Assembly: GCF_000312005.1 (NCBI RefSeq)
Contig: NZ_HE978588.1
Span: 513,358 to 565,302 of the forward strand
Source of the DNA: Cellulomonas massiliensis JC225
GTDB taxonomy: Bacteria; Actinomycetota; Actinomycetes; Actinomycetales; Cellulomonadaceae
Reading direction: 5' to 3'
DNA: 51,945 nt
The position numbers and the translations under genes are program-made. This document shows, one piece after another, positions 42,906 through 49,484 of the stretch (positions within the stretch are counted from its first letter, which is position 1; each line of letters begins with the position of its first letter). A model generated the notes under the pieces. The model ran no database searches and was not told the origin of the DNA. It worked only from the letters and a program-made list of their open reading frames with translations.

Positions 42906-44276
42906 ATGTCCGACGTCCCTCGGGGCCTGCGCGCCTCCACGCTGCTGCGCCGCCACCGGCGCCTCGCCGCAGCCGCCGTCGCGGCGGCTGCCACCGTCAC
43001 CGCGCTCGTCGCGGCGACCATGTCGCCCGCGAGCGCGTCCCTCCCGGCGACGCCGTCGGGCTGGACCCAGGTGTTCGCGGACGACTTCACGGGCTCGGCG
43101 GGCAGCCGGCTCGACGGCAGCCGCTGGCTGTACGACATCGGCCACGGCTACCCGGGCGGCGCGAGCAACTGGGGTACCGGCGAGATCGAGTACATGACCG
43201 ACTCGACGGCCAACGTGTACCAGGACGGCTCGGGCAACCTCGTCATCAAGCCGCTGCGCGACGGCGCGGGCAACTGGACGTCGGGGCGCGTGGAGACGCA
43301 GAAGACCGACATCGCGGCGCCGGCCGGCGGGAAGATGCGCGTCGAGGCGCGGATCGCCCAGCCGAACGTCACCGGGGCCGCGGCGGCCGGGTACTGGCCG
43401 GCGTTCTGGATGCTCGGCGCCGAGGCGCGGGGCACGGGGGCGACGGGCTGGCCGCGGATCGGCGAGATCGACATCCTCGAGAACATCAACGGACGGCCGT
43501 CGGTGTTCGCGGCGCTGCACTGCGGCACCAACCCGGGCGGGCCGTGCAACGAGACGACCGGCATCGGCTCGGGCGAGCGCTCGTGCGCCGGGTGCCTCGG
43601 GAACTTCCACACCTACGCGATGGAGTACGACCGCTCGGTCTCGCCCGAGCAGCTGCGGTACTACCTCGACGGCAACAACTACTTCACGATCACGTCGAAC
43701 CAGGTCGACGCGACCACGTGGAACAACGCCCTGCACCACGGGTTCTTCATCATCCTCAACGTCGCGATCGGCGGCGGCTTCCCGGCCGCGTTCGGCGGCG
43801 GGCCCACGGCCGCGACGCAGCCGGGCGTGCCGATGCTCGTCGACTACGTCGCCGCGTACACCGCGGGCGGCGGGACGACGCCTCCGCCCACCGGCACCGG
43901 CGGGTCGATCACGACGCCGTCGGGCTTCTGCCTCGACAACAACGCCGCGAACACCGCGAACGGCAACAAGATCCAGATCTGGGACTGCAACGGCAGCGCC
44001 GCCCAGAAGTGGACCTTCGTCGAGGCCGGCACGACCCTGCACGTCCAGGGCAAGTGCCTCGACATCCCCGGCGGCGGCACGGCCAACGGCCTGAAGCTGC
44101 AGCTCTGGGACTGCAACAACACGGCGGCGCAGGTGTGGATCCCGCGCAACGGCGGCTACTACAACCCGCAGTCGAACCGCTGCCTCGACAACCCGAGCAA
44201 CTCCACGACCCGCGGCACGCAGGTCCAGATCTGGGACTGCAACGGCAGCAACGCCCAGAAGTGGACGCTCCACTGA
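42906..44276 (+). CDS. Secreted GH16 endo-beta-1,3-glucanase with CBM13
   Basis: A 456-residue secreted glucanase. A long signal peptide (basic LLRRHRRLAAAAV, hydrophobic core, cleavage near ASA-SLPA at about residue 45) leads to the GH16 domain (about 50-320). The catalytic motif is GEIDILEN, with nucleophile E187, D189 and acid/base E192; the arrangement fits laminarinase rather than carrageenase. A Gly-Gly-Thr-Pro linker is followed by a CBM13 ricin-B-type trefoil (about 334-456) with three Q-x-W repeats (KIQIWDCNGS, KLQLWDCNNT, QVQIWDCNGS). It is controlled by a CebR-like operator and followed by a GH64 gene with a nearly identical CBM13. It would break beta-1,3-glucan of fungal walls. 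Confidence 0.95.
   Translation: MSDVPRGLRASTLLRRHRRLAAAAVAAAATVTALVAATMSPASASLPATPSGWTQVFADDFTGSAGSRLDGSRWLYDIGHGYPGGASNWGTGEIEYMTDSTANVYQDGSGNLVIKPLRDGAGNWTSGRVETQKTDIAAPAGGKMRVEARIAQPNVTGAAAAGYWPAFWMLGAEARGTGATGWPRIGEIDILENINGRPSVFAALHCGTNPGGPCNETTGIGSGERSCAGCLGNFHTYAMEYDRSVSPEQLRYYLDGNNYFTITSNQVDATTWNNALHHGFFIILNVAIGGGFPAAFGGGPTAATQPGVPMLVDYVAAYTAGGGTTPPPTGTGGSITTPSGFCLDNNAANTANGNKIQIWDCNGSAAQKWTFVEAGTTLHVQGKCLDIPGGGTANGLKLQLWDCNNTAAQVWIPRNGGYYNPQSNRCLDNPSNSTTRGTQVQIWDCNGSNAQKWTLH
43869..44276 (+). repeat. Duplicated linker + CBM13 module, first copy
   Basis: This 408-bp stretch, the linker plus CBM13 of the GH16 gene, aligns without gaps to 45592-45999 of the GH64 gene. I count 18 amino-acid differences in about 135 residues, so the two modules are recent duplicates or are kept alike by gene conversion. 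Confidence 0.85.
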
Positions 44277-44290
44277 CCCCAGCCCGACCC

Positions 44291-44324
44291 GGCTCTCCCG
44301 TGCGCACCCGCGTGCGGGAGAGCC
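44291..44324 (+). terminator. Hairpin between the GH16 and GH64 genes
   Basis: GGCTCTCCCG (44291-44300) pairs with CGGGAGAGCC (44315-44324). It lies 15 bases after the GH16 stop. It may reduce read-through into the GH64 gene, whose own ribosome site AAGGAG follows. Confidence 0.75.
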
Positions 44325-44373
44325 GCGCGTCGGCCTGTCCGGTCGGCGCGGCAACCCCGAAGGAGCACGACGC

Positions 44374-45999
44374 ATGAGACTGAGGACCAGGACGACCATC
44401 GCGGGGGCGCTCGGCACCCTCGCCATCGCGGTGGCGGTGGCCGTCGCGGGCATGCCGGCGGCGCAGGCCGTCGGGCCGGACCGGCTGCCGCTGACGGTGA
44501 CGAACAGCTCGGGCCGCGGCGAGGCGACGTACCTGTACGTGATCGGGGTGAACCTGGCCGACGGCCGGCTCGGCTACGTCAACGGCTCCGGCACGTTCTC
44601 GCCGTGGCCTGCGGGCGCCAACCCGCCGGTGCCCGCGCCGGACGTGTCGATCGCCGGCCCGGCCAACGGCGGCAGCAAGACCCTGCAGGTCCCGCGCGGG
44701 TTCTCCGGGCGCGTCTACTTCTCGTTCGGTGACAAGGTGCCGTTCAAGCTCACGCCCGACGGGCTCGTGCAGCCCGCGCCGTGGGCGGGCGGCGACCCGA
44801 GCGCGAACATCCTGTTCGACTGGAGCGAGTTCACGTACAACAACGACGGCCTGTGGCTGAACAGCTCGCAGGTCGACATGTTCGCCGTCCCGCACGCCGT
44901 GCTCGTCACGGGCGCGGACGGCACGACGAAGCGCACGGGCGACACGGTCACGAACGGGCGCCTCAACGTTGCCAACGCCCTGAAGGCCGACCCGGCGTGG
45001 GCGGGCAGCGTCGTGACGCGCTCCGACGGCACGCTGCTGCGGATCCTCTCCCCCGGCAAGGCCGCAGGCGCGGGACTCATGAGCGCGACGTACCTGGACT
45101 CGTACATCGCGTCGGCGTGGTCGGCGTACGCGTCGAAGACCCTCACGGTCGTGCCGTTCAAGGACCAGCCGAGCGTCAAGTACTTCGGGCGCACGTCCGG
45201 GACGACGATGACCTTCACGAACTCGGCGGGCCAGCAGGTCGCGTCGTTCCAGCGTCCCTCGTCGGCCGACGTGTGGGGCTGCGACGGCCGCCTGCACGCG
45301 CCGAACGACCAGGTGGTCGGCCCGATCGCCCGGACGCTGTGCGCCGCGCTGTTCCGCGGCACGCTCGGCACGATCGACACCCAGCCCAGCACCGACGCGT
45401 CGCAGTTCTACAAGAGCACCCCGCCGAACCGGTACGGCAAGGCGGTGCACGAGGCGATGGCCGACGGCAAGGCGTACGCGTTCGCGTTCGACGACGTGGG
45501 CGCGTTCGAGTCGCTCGTGCACGACGGCGACCCGCGCTCGGCGGGCATCGTCCTCAGCCCGATCAACGGCGGTGGCGGCGGCACCGGCGGCGGCGGGACG
45601 ACGCCCCCGCCGACCGGCACCGCGGGCTCGGTCACCACGCCGTCCGGGCTCTGCCTGGACAACAACGCGGCCAGCACGGCGAACGGCAACAAGGTCCAGA
45701 TCTGGGACTGCAACGGCAGCGTCGCGCAGAAGTGGACCTACGTGGAGGCGGGCAGCACCCTGCGCGTGCAGGGCAAGTGCCTCGACATCCCCGGCGGGGG
45801 GACGACGAACGGTCTCAAGCTGCAGCTCTGGGACTGCAACAGCACCGCCGCGCAGGTGTGGATCCGGCAGAACGGCGGGTTCTACAACCCGCAGTCGGGC
45901 CGGTGCCTCGACAACCCGAGCAACTCCACGACGCGTGGGACCCAGGTCCAGCTGTGGGACTGCAACGGCAGCAACGCACAGCGGTGGACGCTCAACTGA
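44374..45999 (+). CDS. Secreted GH64 beta-1,3-glucanase with CBM13
   Basis: A 541-residue secreted glucanase. A signal peptide (about residues 1-32, cleavage after AQA) leads to the GH64 domain (about 35-395), very similar in pattern to the lytic beta-1,3-glucanase of Cellulosimicrobium/Oerskovia: SGRGEATYLYVIG, FSPWPAGANPPVPAPDVSIAGPA, ILFDWSEFTYNNDGLWLNSSQVDMF and FAFDDVGAFESLVHDGDPR. E152 and D168 sit 16 residues apart, like the catalytic pair of GH64 laminaripentaose-producing glucanase. A glycine-rich linker and a CBM13 domain (three QxW repeats) end the protein. With the GH16 enzyme it should lyse yeast and fungal walls. Confidence 0.95.
   Translation: MRLRTRTTIAGALGTLAIAVAVAVAGMPAAQAVGPDRLPLTVTNSSGRGEATYLYVIGVNLADGRLGYVNGSGTFSPWPAGANPPVPAPDVSIAGPANGGSKTLQVPRGFSGRVYFSFGDKVPFKLTPDGLVQPAPWAGGDPSANILFDWSEFTYNNDGLWLNSSQVDMFAVPHAVLVTGADGTTKRTGDTVTNGRLNVANALKADPAWAGSVVTRSDGTLLRILSPGKAAGAGLMSATYLDSYIASAWSAYASKTLTVVPFKDQPSVKYFGRTSGTTMTFTNSAGQQVASFQRPSSADVWGCDGRLHAPNDQVVGPIARTLCAALFRGTLGTIDTQPSTDASQFYKSTPPNRYGKAVHEAMADGKAYAFAFDDVGAFESLVHDGDPRSAGIVLSPINGGGGGTGGGGTTPPPTGTAGSVTTPSGLCLDNNAASTANGNKVQIWDCNGSVAQKWTYVEAGSTLRVQGKCLDIPGGGTTNGLKLQLWDCNSTAAQVWIRQNGGFYNPQSGRCLDNPSNSTTRGTQVQLWDCNGSNAQRWTLN
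45592..45999 (+). repeat. Duplicated linker + CBM13 module, second copy
   Basis: The 408-bp partner of 43869-44276, with the same length and no gaps. Confidence 0.85.
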
Positions 46000-46017
46000 C
46001 GTCGGCCTGAGCGTGGC

Positions 46018-46053
46018 CCGCGGGGCCGTCCGGTGCGCCGGGCGGCCCCGCGG
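46018..46053 (+). terminator. Terminator hairpin after the GH64 gene
   Basis: CCGCGGGGCCG (46018-46028) pairs perfectly with CGGCCCCGCGG (46043-46053) 18 bases after the stop codon. Confidence 0.88.
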
Positions 46054-46105
46054 TTCGCCCGGCCCGGCACGGCGCGATCGCCCCCGGCTGCCTACCGTGG
46101 GTCCC

Positions 46106-46978
46106 GTGAGCCTGCCGTACGCCCGCCCCTTCGCCGAGCACCCGCTGACCCCCGCGACGCTCGGCCAGGCCGTCGAGGTGCTGGCCGGCCACCGGCTCGT
46201 CGCCCTCACCGGCGCGGGTGTCTCGACGGACTCCGGCATCCCCGACTACCGCGGCCCGGACTCGCCGCCGCGCACGCCGATGACGTTCCAGCAGTTCGTC
46301 GGTGACCCCGCCTTCCGGCGCGTGTACTGGGCTCGCAACCACGTGGGCTGGCGGCACGTCGGCCGCACGATGCCGAACGCCGGCCACCGCGCGCTGGCGG
46401 AGCTCGAGGCTCGCGGCGTCGTGCTCGGCCTCATCACCCAGAACGTCGACCTGCTGCACGAGGCCGCCGGCTCGCGGAACGTCATCGACCTGCACGGCCG
46501 CTACGACCGCGTGGTCTGCCTCTCCTGCGGCACGGTCATCAGCCGAGCCGAGCTCGCCGACCGGCTGGACGCGCTCAACCCGGGCTTCACCGAGGCCGTC
46601 GAGGACGTCGAGATCGCGCCGGACGCCGACGCCGTCGTCGAGCAGACCTCGCACTTCGTCGTCGCCGACTGCGCCGTGTGCGGGGGCGTCCTCAAACCCG
46701 ACATCGTCTACTTCGGCGAGACCGTGCCGCGCGAGCGCGTCGAGCGGGCGTACGCGATGGTCGACGAGGCGGACGCGATGCTCGTCGCCGGCTCGTCGCT
46801 CACCGTGCAGTCGGGGCTGCGGTTCGTCCGGCACGCGGCGAAGGCCGGCAAGCCCGTCGTCGTCGTCAACCGCGGCGCGACCCGCGGCGACCGCCACGCC
46901 ACCCTGCGCCTCGACGCCGGGACGTCGGAGACCCTCACCGACCTCGCGCAGCTGCTGCCGACGCCGATCGCCCGGTAG
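46106..46978 (+). CDS. Sir2 family NAD-dependent protein deacylase
   Basis: A 290-residue sirtuin. The NAD-binding motifs GAGVSTDSGIPDYRG (36-50) and TQNVDLLHEAAG (111-122), catalytic H130 in LHGRY, and the zinc cysteines C138, C141, C189 and C192 are all present. It removes acetyl or other acyl groups from lysine using NAD. GDRHATLRLDAGTSETL at the C-terminus is typical. Start GTG at 46106. It follows the glucanase terminator and converges on tadA, with three bases between the stops. Confidence 0.95.
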   Translation: MSLPYARPFAEHPLTPATLGQAVEVLAGHRLVALTGAGVSTDSGIPDYRGPDSPPRTPMTFQQFVGDPAFRRVYWARNHVGWRHVGRTMPNAGHRALAELEARGVVLGLITQNVDLLHEAAGSRNVIDLHGRYDRVVCLSCGTVISRAELADRLDALNPGFTEAVEDVEIAPDADAVVEQTSHFVVADCAVCGGVLKPDIVYFGETVPRERVERAYAMVDEADAMLVAGSSLTVQSGLRFVRHAAKAGKPVVVVNRGATRGDRHATLRLDAGTSETLTDLAQLLPTPIAR

Positions 46979-46981
46979 GCC

Positions 46982-47509
46982 TCAGTCCTCGCGGCGCAGC
47001 TCGAAGAACCGCTCGAGCAGCAGGGCGCACTCGTCCTCCCGCACGCCCCCGACCACCTCGACCCGGTGGTTGACCCGCCGGTCGCGCACGACGTCCCACT
47101 GCGAGCCGCACGCCCCCGCCTTCGGGTCCCACGCGCCCAGGACGAGCCGCGGCACACGCGCCAGCACGAGCGCACCGGCGCACATCAGGCACGGCTCGAG
47201 CGTGACGACGAGCGTGCAGTCGTCCAGCCGCCACCGGCCGAGCGTGCGGGCGGCGGCGCGCAGGGCGACGACCTCGGCGTGACCCGTCGGGTCGTCCTGC
47301 GCCTCGCGCACGTTGTGCCCGCGCCCGACGACCTCGCCGCCCGGCCCGACGACGACGGCGCCCACCGGCACGTCGTCCGCGAGCGCGGCCCGTCGCGCCT
47401 CGTCGAGCGCGCGACCCATCGCCCACGCGTCGGCGTGGTCGACCGGCCGCCGCGGCCCCGCACCGGTGGCGGCGTGCTCTCCCGGGCCGGCGTCGCGCAT
47501 GGCGCTCAT
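46982..47509 (-). CDS. tadA: tRNA adenosine(34) deaminase
   Basis: A 175-residue zinc enzyme that converts A34 to inosine in tRNA-Arg(ACG). The zinc and catalytic residues H77 and E79 (HAEVVALR) and C107 and C110 (PCLMCAG) are all present. The first 25 residues are a poorly conserved extension; the ATG at 47509 gives MSAMRDAG. It is divergent from upp, a common arrangement in Actinobacteria, with 51 bases between the start codons. Confidence 0.95.
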   Translation of the reverse strand: MSAMRDAGPGEHAATGAGPRRPVDHADAWAMGRALDEARRAALADDVPVGAVVVGPGGEVVGRGHNVREAQDDPTGHAEVVALRAAARTLGRWRLDDCTLVVTLEPCLMCAGALVLARVPRLVLGAWDPKAGACGSQWDVVRDRRVNHRVEVVGGVREDECALLLERFFELRRED

Positions 47510-47548
47510 CCTGGACCCTCGACCCTGCTCGCGGCACCTACCGACCGG

Positions 47549-47554
47549 TACGTT
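47549..47554 (+). promoter_or_regulatory. -10 element for a leaderless upp transcript
   Basis: TACGTT ends six bases before the ATG at 47561 and there is no ribosome site, which is the arrangement for a leaderless mRNA starting at the A of the ATG. Confidence 0.5.
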
Positions 47555-47560
47555 GTGCCC

Positions 47561-48196
47561 ATGCGCCTGCACGTCGCCGACCACCCGCTCGTCGCCCACA
47601 AGCTCACGGTCCTGCGCGACGTGCGCACGCCGTCCCCGACCTTCCGCCTGCTGGTGGACGAGCTCGTCACGCTGCTCGCCTACGAGGCGACGCGCGACGT
47701 CAAGGTCGCGACCGTCGACATCACGACCCCGGTCACGGAGACGCAGGGCGTGAAGATCGCCGACCCCCGCCCGATGATCGTGCCGATCCTGCGCGCGGGC
47801 CTCGGGATGCTCGACGGCATGACGCGGCTGCTGCCGACCGCCGAGGTCGGGTTCCTCGGCATGCAGCGCGACGAGACGACGCTCGAGGCGGTCACGTACG
47901 CCAACCGCCTGCCCGAGGACCTCTCGGGCCGGCAGTGCTTCCTGCTCGACCCCATGCTCGCGACCGGCGGCACGCTCGTCGCGGCGATCGACTACCTCAC
48001 GGCGCGCGGCGCGAGCGACGTCACGGCGGTCTGCCTGCTCGCCGCGCCCGAGGGCCTCAAGGTCGTCGAGGACCACGTCGGCGACCGGGCGGACGTCTCC
48101 GTCGTCGTCGCCGCGGTCGACGAGCGGCTCAACGACAAGGCGTACATCGTCCCCGGCCTGGGCGACGCGGGCGACCGCCTCTACGGTGTCGTCTGA
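47561..48196 (+). CDS. upp: Uracil phosphoribosyltransferase
   Basis: A 211-residue pyrimidine-salvage enzyme that makes UMP from uracil and PRPP. The PRPP loop [11 protein letters not shown] (128-138) and the [10 protein letters not shown] and GFLGMQRDE segments are typical. The C-terminus [13 protein letters not shown] binds uracil. The ATG is taken at 47561; a -10 hexamer ends six bases before it. A hairpin follows at 48231. Confidence 0.97.
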   Translation: MRLHVADHPLVAHKLTVLRDVRTPSPTFRLLVDELVTLLAYEATRDVKVATVDITTPVTETQGVKIADPRPMIVPILRAGLGMLDGMTRLLPTAEVGFLGMQRDETTLEAVTYANRLPEDLSGRQCFLLDPMLATGGTLVAAIDYLTARGASDVTAVCLLAAPEGLKVVEDHVGDRADVSVVVAAVDERLNDKAYIVPGLGDAGDRLYGVV

Positions 48197-48230
48197 CGCC
48201 GCCCGCTCGTCCAACTGGCGAGCACCAGCA

Positions 48231-48267
48231 CCGGTCGACTCGTCCCACCTGACGAGACGGTGACCGG
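48231..48267 (+). terminator. Hairpin after upp
   Basis: CCGGTC (48231-48236) pairs with GACCGG (48262-48267), and CTCGTC (48239-48244) with GACGAG (48251-48256). A smaller GCTCG/CGAGC hairpin lies at 48205-48223. Together they probably end upp transcription. Confidence 0.65.
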
Positions 48268-48309
48268 ATCGGCGTGGACCCCGGCGTCCCGCCGTGTGAC
48301 GATCGAGGC

Positions 48310-48426
48310 ATGACCGGCGCGCGCACCCTCCCCACGGAGTGGCAGCAGCGCGCCCATGCCCGGGTACGCGCGTCCCGCACGCGAATGATCGGGCGGATCT
48401 GCACGGGTCGTTGTCAGGCGTTCTGA
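48310..48426 (+). CDS. Possible leader peptide (38 residues) overlapping a hairpin
   Basis: An ATG ORF of 38 codons plus stop, basic, ending GRICTGRCQAF. It has two cysteines near the end, and the codons GGT CGT TGT there are unusual in this G/C-ending genome. A strong hairpin (48391-48453) begins inside its 3' end and runs past the stop, and a gene starts at 48496. It may be an upstream ORF that controls that gene by attenuation, or a chance ORF. Confidence 0.45.
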   Translation: MTGARTLPTEWQQRAHARVRASRTRMIGRICTGRCQAF

Positions 48427-48453
48427 GCCGACGACCGACCGCACGATCCGCCC
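48391..48453 (+). promoter_or_regulatory. Hairpin overlapping the leader ORF end, possible attenuator
   Basis: GGGCGGATC (48391-48399) pairs perfectly with GATCCGCCC (48445-48453), and GGTCGT (48406-48411) with ACGACC (48431-48436). The leader ORF stop at 48424-48426 lies in the loop. Ribosome position in the ORF could open or block the stem. Confidence 0.5.
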
Positions 48454-48495
48454 GCCTCGCACCCCGCACCCCGCGCCGACTCCCGGAGCCCTCCC

Positions 48496-48726
48496 ATGAC
48501 CACGCAACGCCCCGGCATCGCCTTGTACGTGAGCCTGCCCGACGAGGACGCCGCGCGCCTGGTCGACGCCGCCGACGTGCTCCGCGAGCTCGCCCTCGAC
48601 CTGCTGCCCGACGCGGAGACCGTCACCGAGCTCGCGCTCGTGCCCGTCCCCGCCGACCCGTTCGACGTCCCGCCCGCCGCGCACCCGGGCGGCTCCTCGC
48701 GCCGCCGCGCCGCCGCCCACCGCTGA
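48496..48726 (+). CDS. Small hypothetical protein
   Basis: A 76-residue acidic protein (GIALYVSLPDEDAARLVDAADVLRELALDLLPDAETVTELALVPVPADPF) with a basic proline-rich tail. The codon pattern is strongly G/C at the third position and GGAGCCCTCCC precedes the ATG. I do not recognise the family. It lies downstream of the possible leader peptide and 77 bases before the NAD(P)-binding gene. Confidence 0.65.
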   Translation: MTTQRPGIALYVSLPDEDAARLVDAADVLRELALDLLPDAETVTELALVPVPADPFDVPPAAHPGGSSRRRAAAHR

Positions 48727-48803
48727 GCCCTCCGCCGCCGTCGCCAGCCGGTCCCGCTCCGCTGCGGTCGCCGCCCGGCCCGACGGTGCCTAGCGTGGAG
48801 GGC

Positions 48804-49460
48804 ATGCGCATCGCCATCGCCGGGGGGCACGGCCGCGTCGCCCGACTCCTGTCCCGGGCGCTCGTCGACCGTGGGGACGTGCCGGTCGCGATCGTCCGGA
48901 ACCTCGACCACGTCCCTGACCTGCAGGACGACGGCGCGGAGCCGGTCGTCCTCGACCTGGAGTCCGCGCTCGTCGGTGACGTCGCCGACGCGGTGGCCGG
49001 CGCCGACGCGGTCGTCTTCGCCGCGGGCGCCGGGCCCGGCAGCGGGGCCGCCCGCAAGGACACCGTCGACCGGGGCGCCGCGGCGCTGCTCGCCGACGCG
49101 GCCGAGCAGGCCGGCGTCCGCCGGTACGTGCTCGTCTCGTCGCTCGGCGCCGACGCCCCGCCCCCGCCGGGCACCGACGACGTGTTCGCCGCCTACCTCG
49201 CCGCGAAGGGCGCGAGCGAGGAGGACCTGCGCCGCCGCACGCTGGACTGGACGATCCTGCGGCCGGGGGCGCTCACCGACGACGAGCCGCAGGGGCACGT
49301 CGAGCTCGCTCCGGAGGTCGAGCGCGGGGCCGTGCCGCGCGGCGACGTCGCGGCCGTGCTCGCGGCGCTGCTGCACGAGCCGGCGACGTCCGGCATGGTG
49401 CTCGAGCTGGTCGGCGGGCCGACGCCCGTCGAGGAGGCCGTCCGGTCGGTCACCGCCTGA
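48804..49460 (+). CDS. NAD(P)H-binding atypical SDR
   Basis: A 218-residue protein of the atypical short-chain dehydrogenase type (NmrA/YwnB-like). The nucleotide motif is AIAGGHGRVARLL (about residues 4-16). LVSSLGAD is the middle family motif and LDWTILRPGALTDDEPQG the typical later one. The usual Tyr-Lys pair is AYLAAK. The ATG follows GTGGAGGGC. Members bind NAD(P) but often lack known reactions. Confidence 0.9.
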   Translation: MRIAIAGGHGRVARLLSRALVDRGDVPVAIVRNLDHVPDLQDDGAEPVVLDLESALVGDVADAVAGADAVVFAAGAGPGSGAARKDTVDRGAAALLADAAEQAGVRRYVLVSSLGADAPPPPGTDDVFAAYLAAKGASEEDLRRRTLDWTILRPGALTDDEPQGHVELAPEVERGAVPRGDVAAVLAALLHEPATSGMVLELVGGPTPVEEAVRSVTA

Positions 49461-49484
49461 GGCGTCAGGGCGCCGCCGGAGGCG

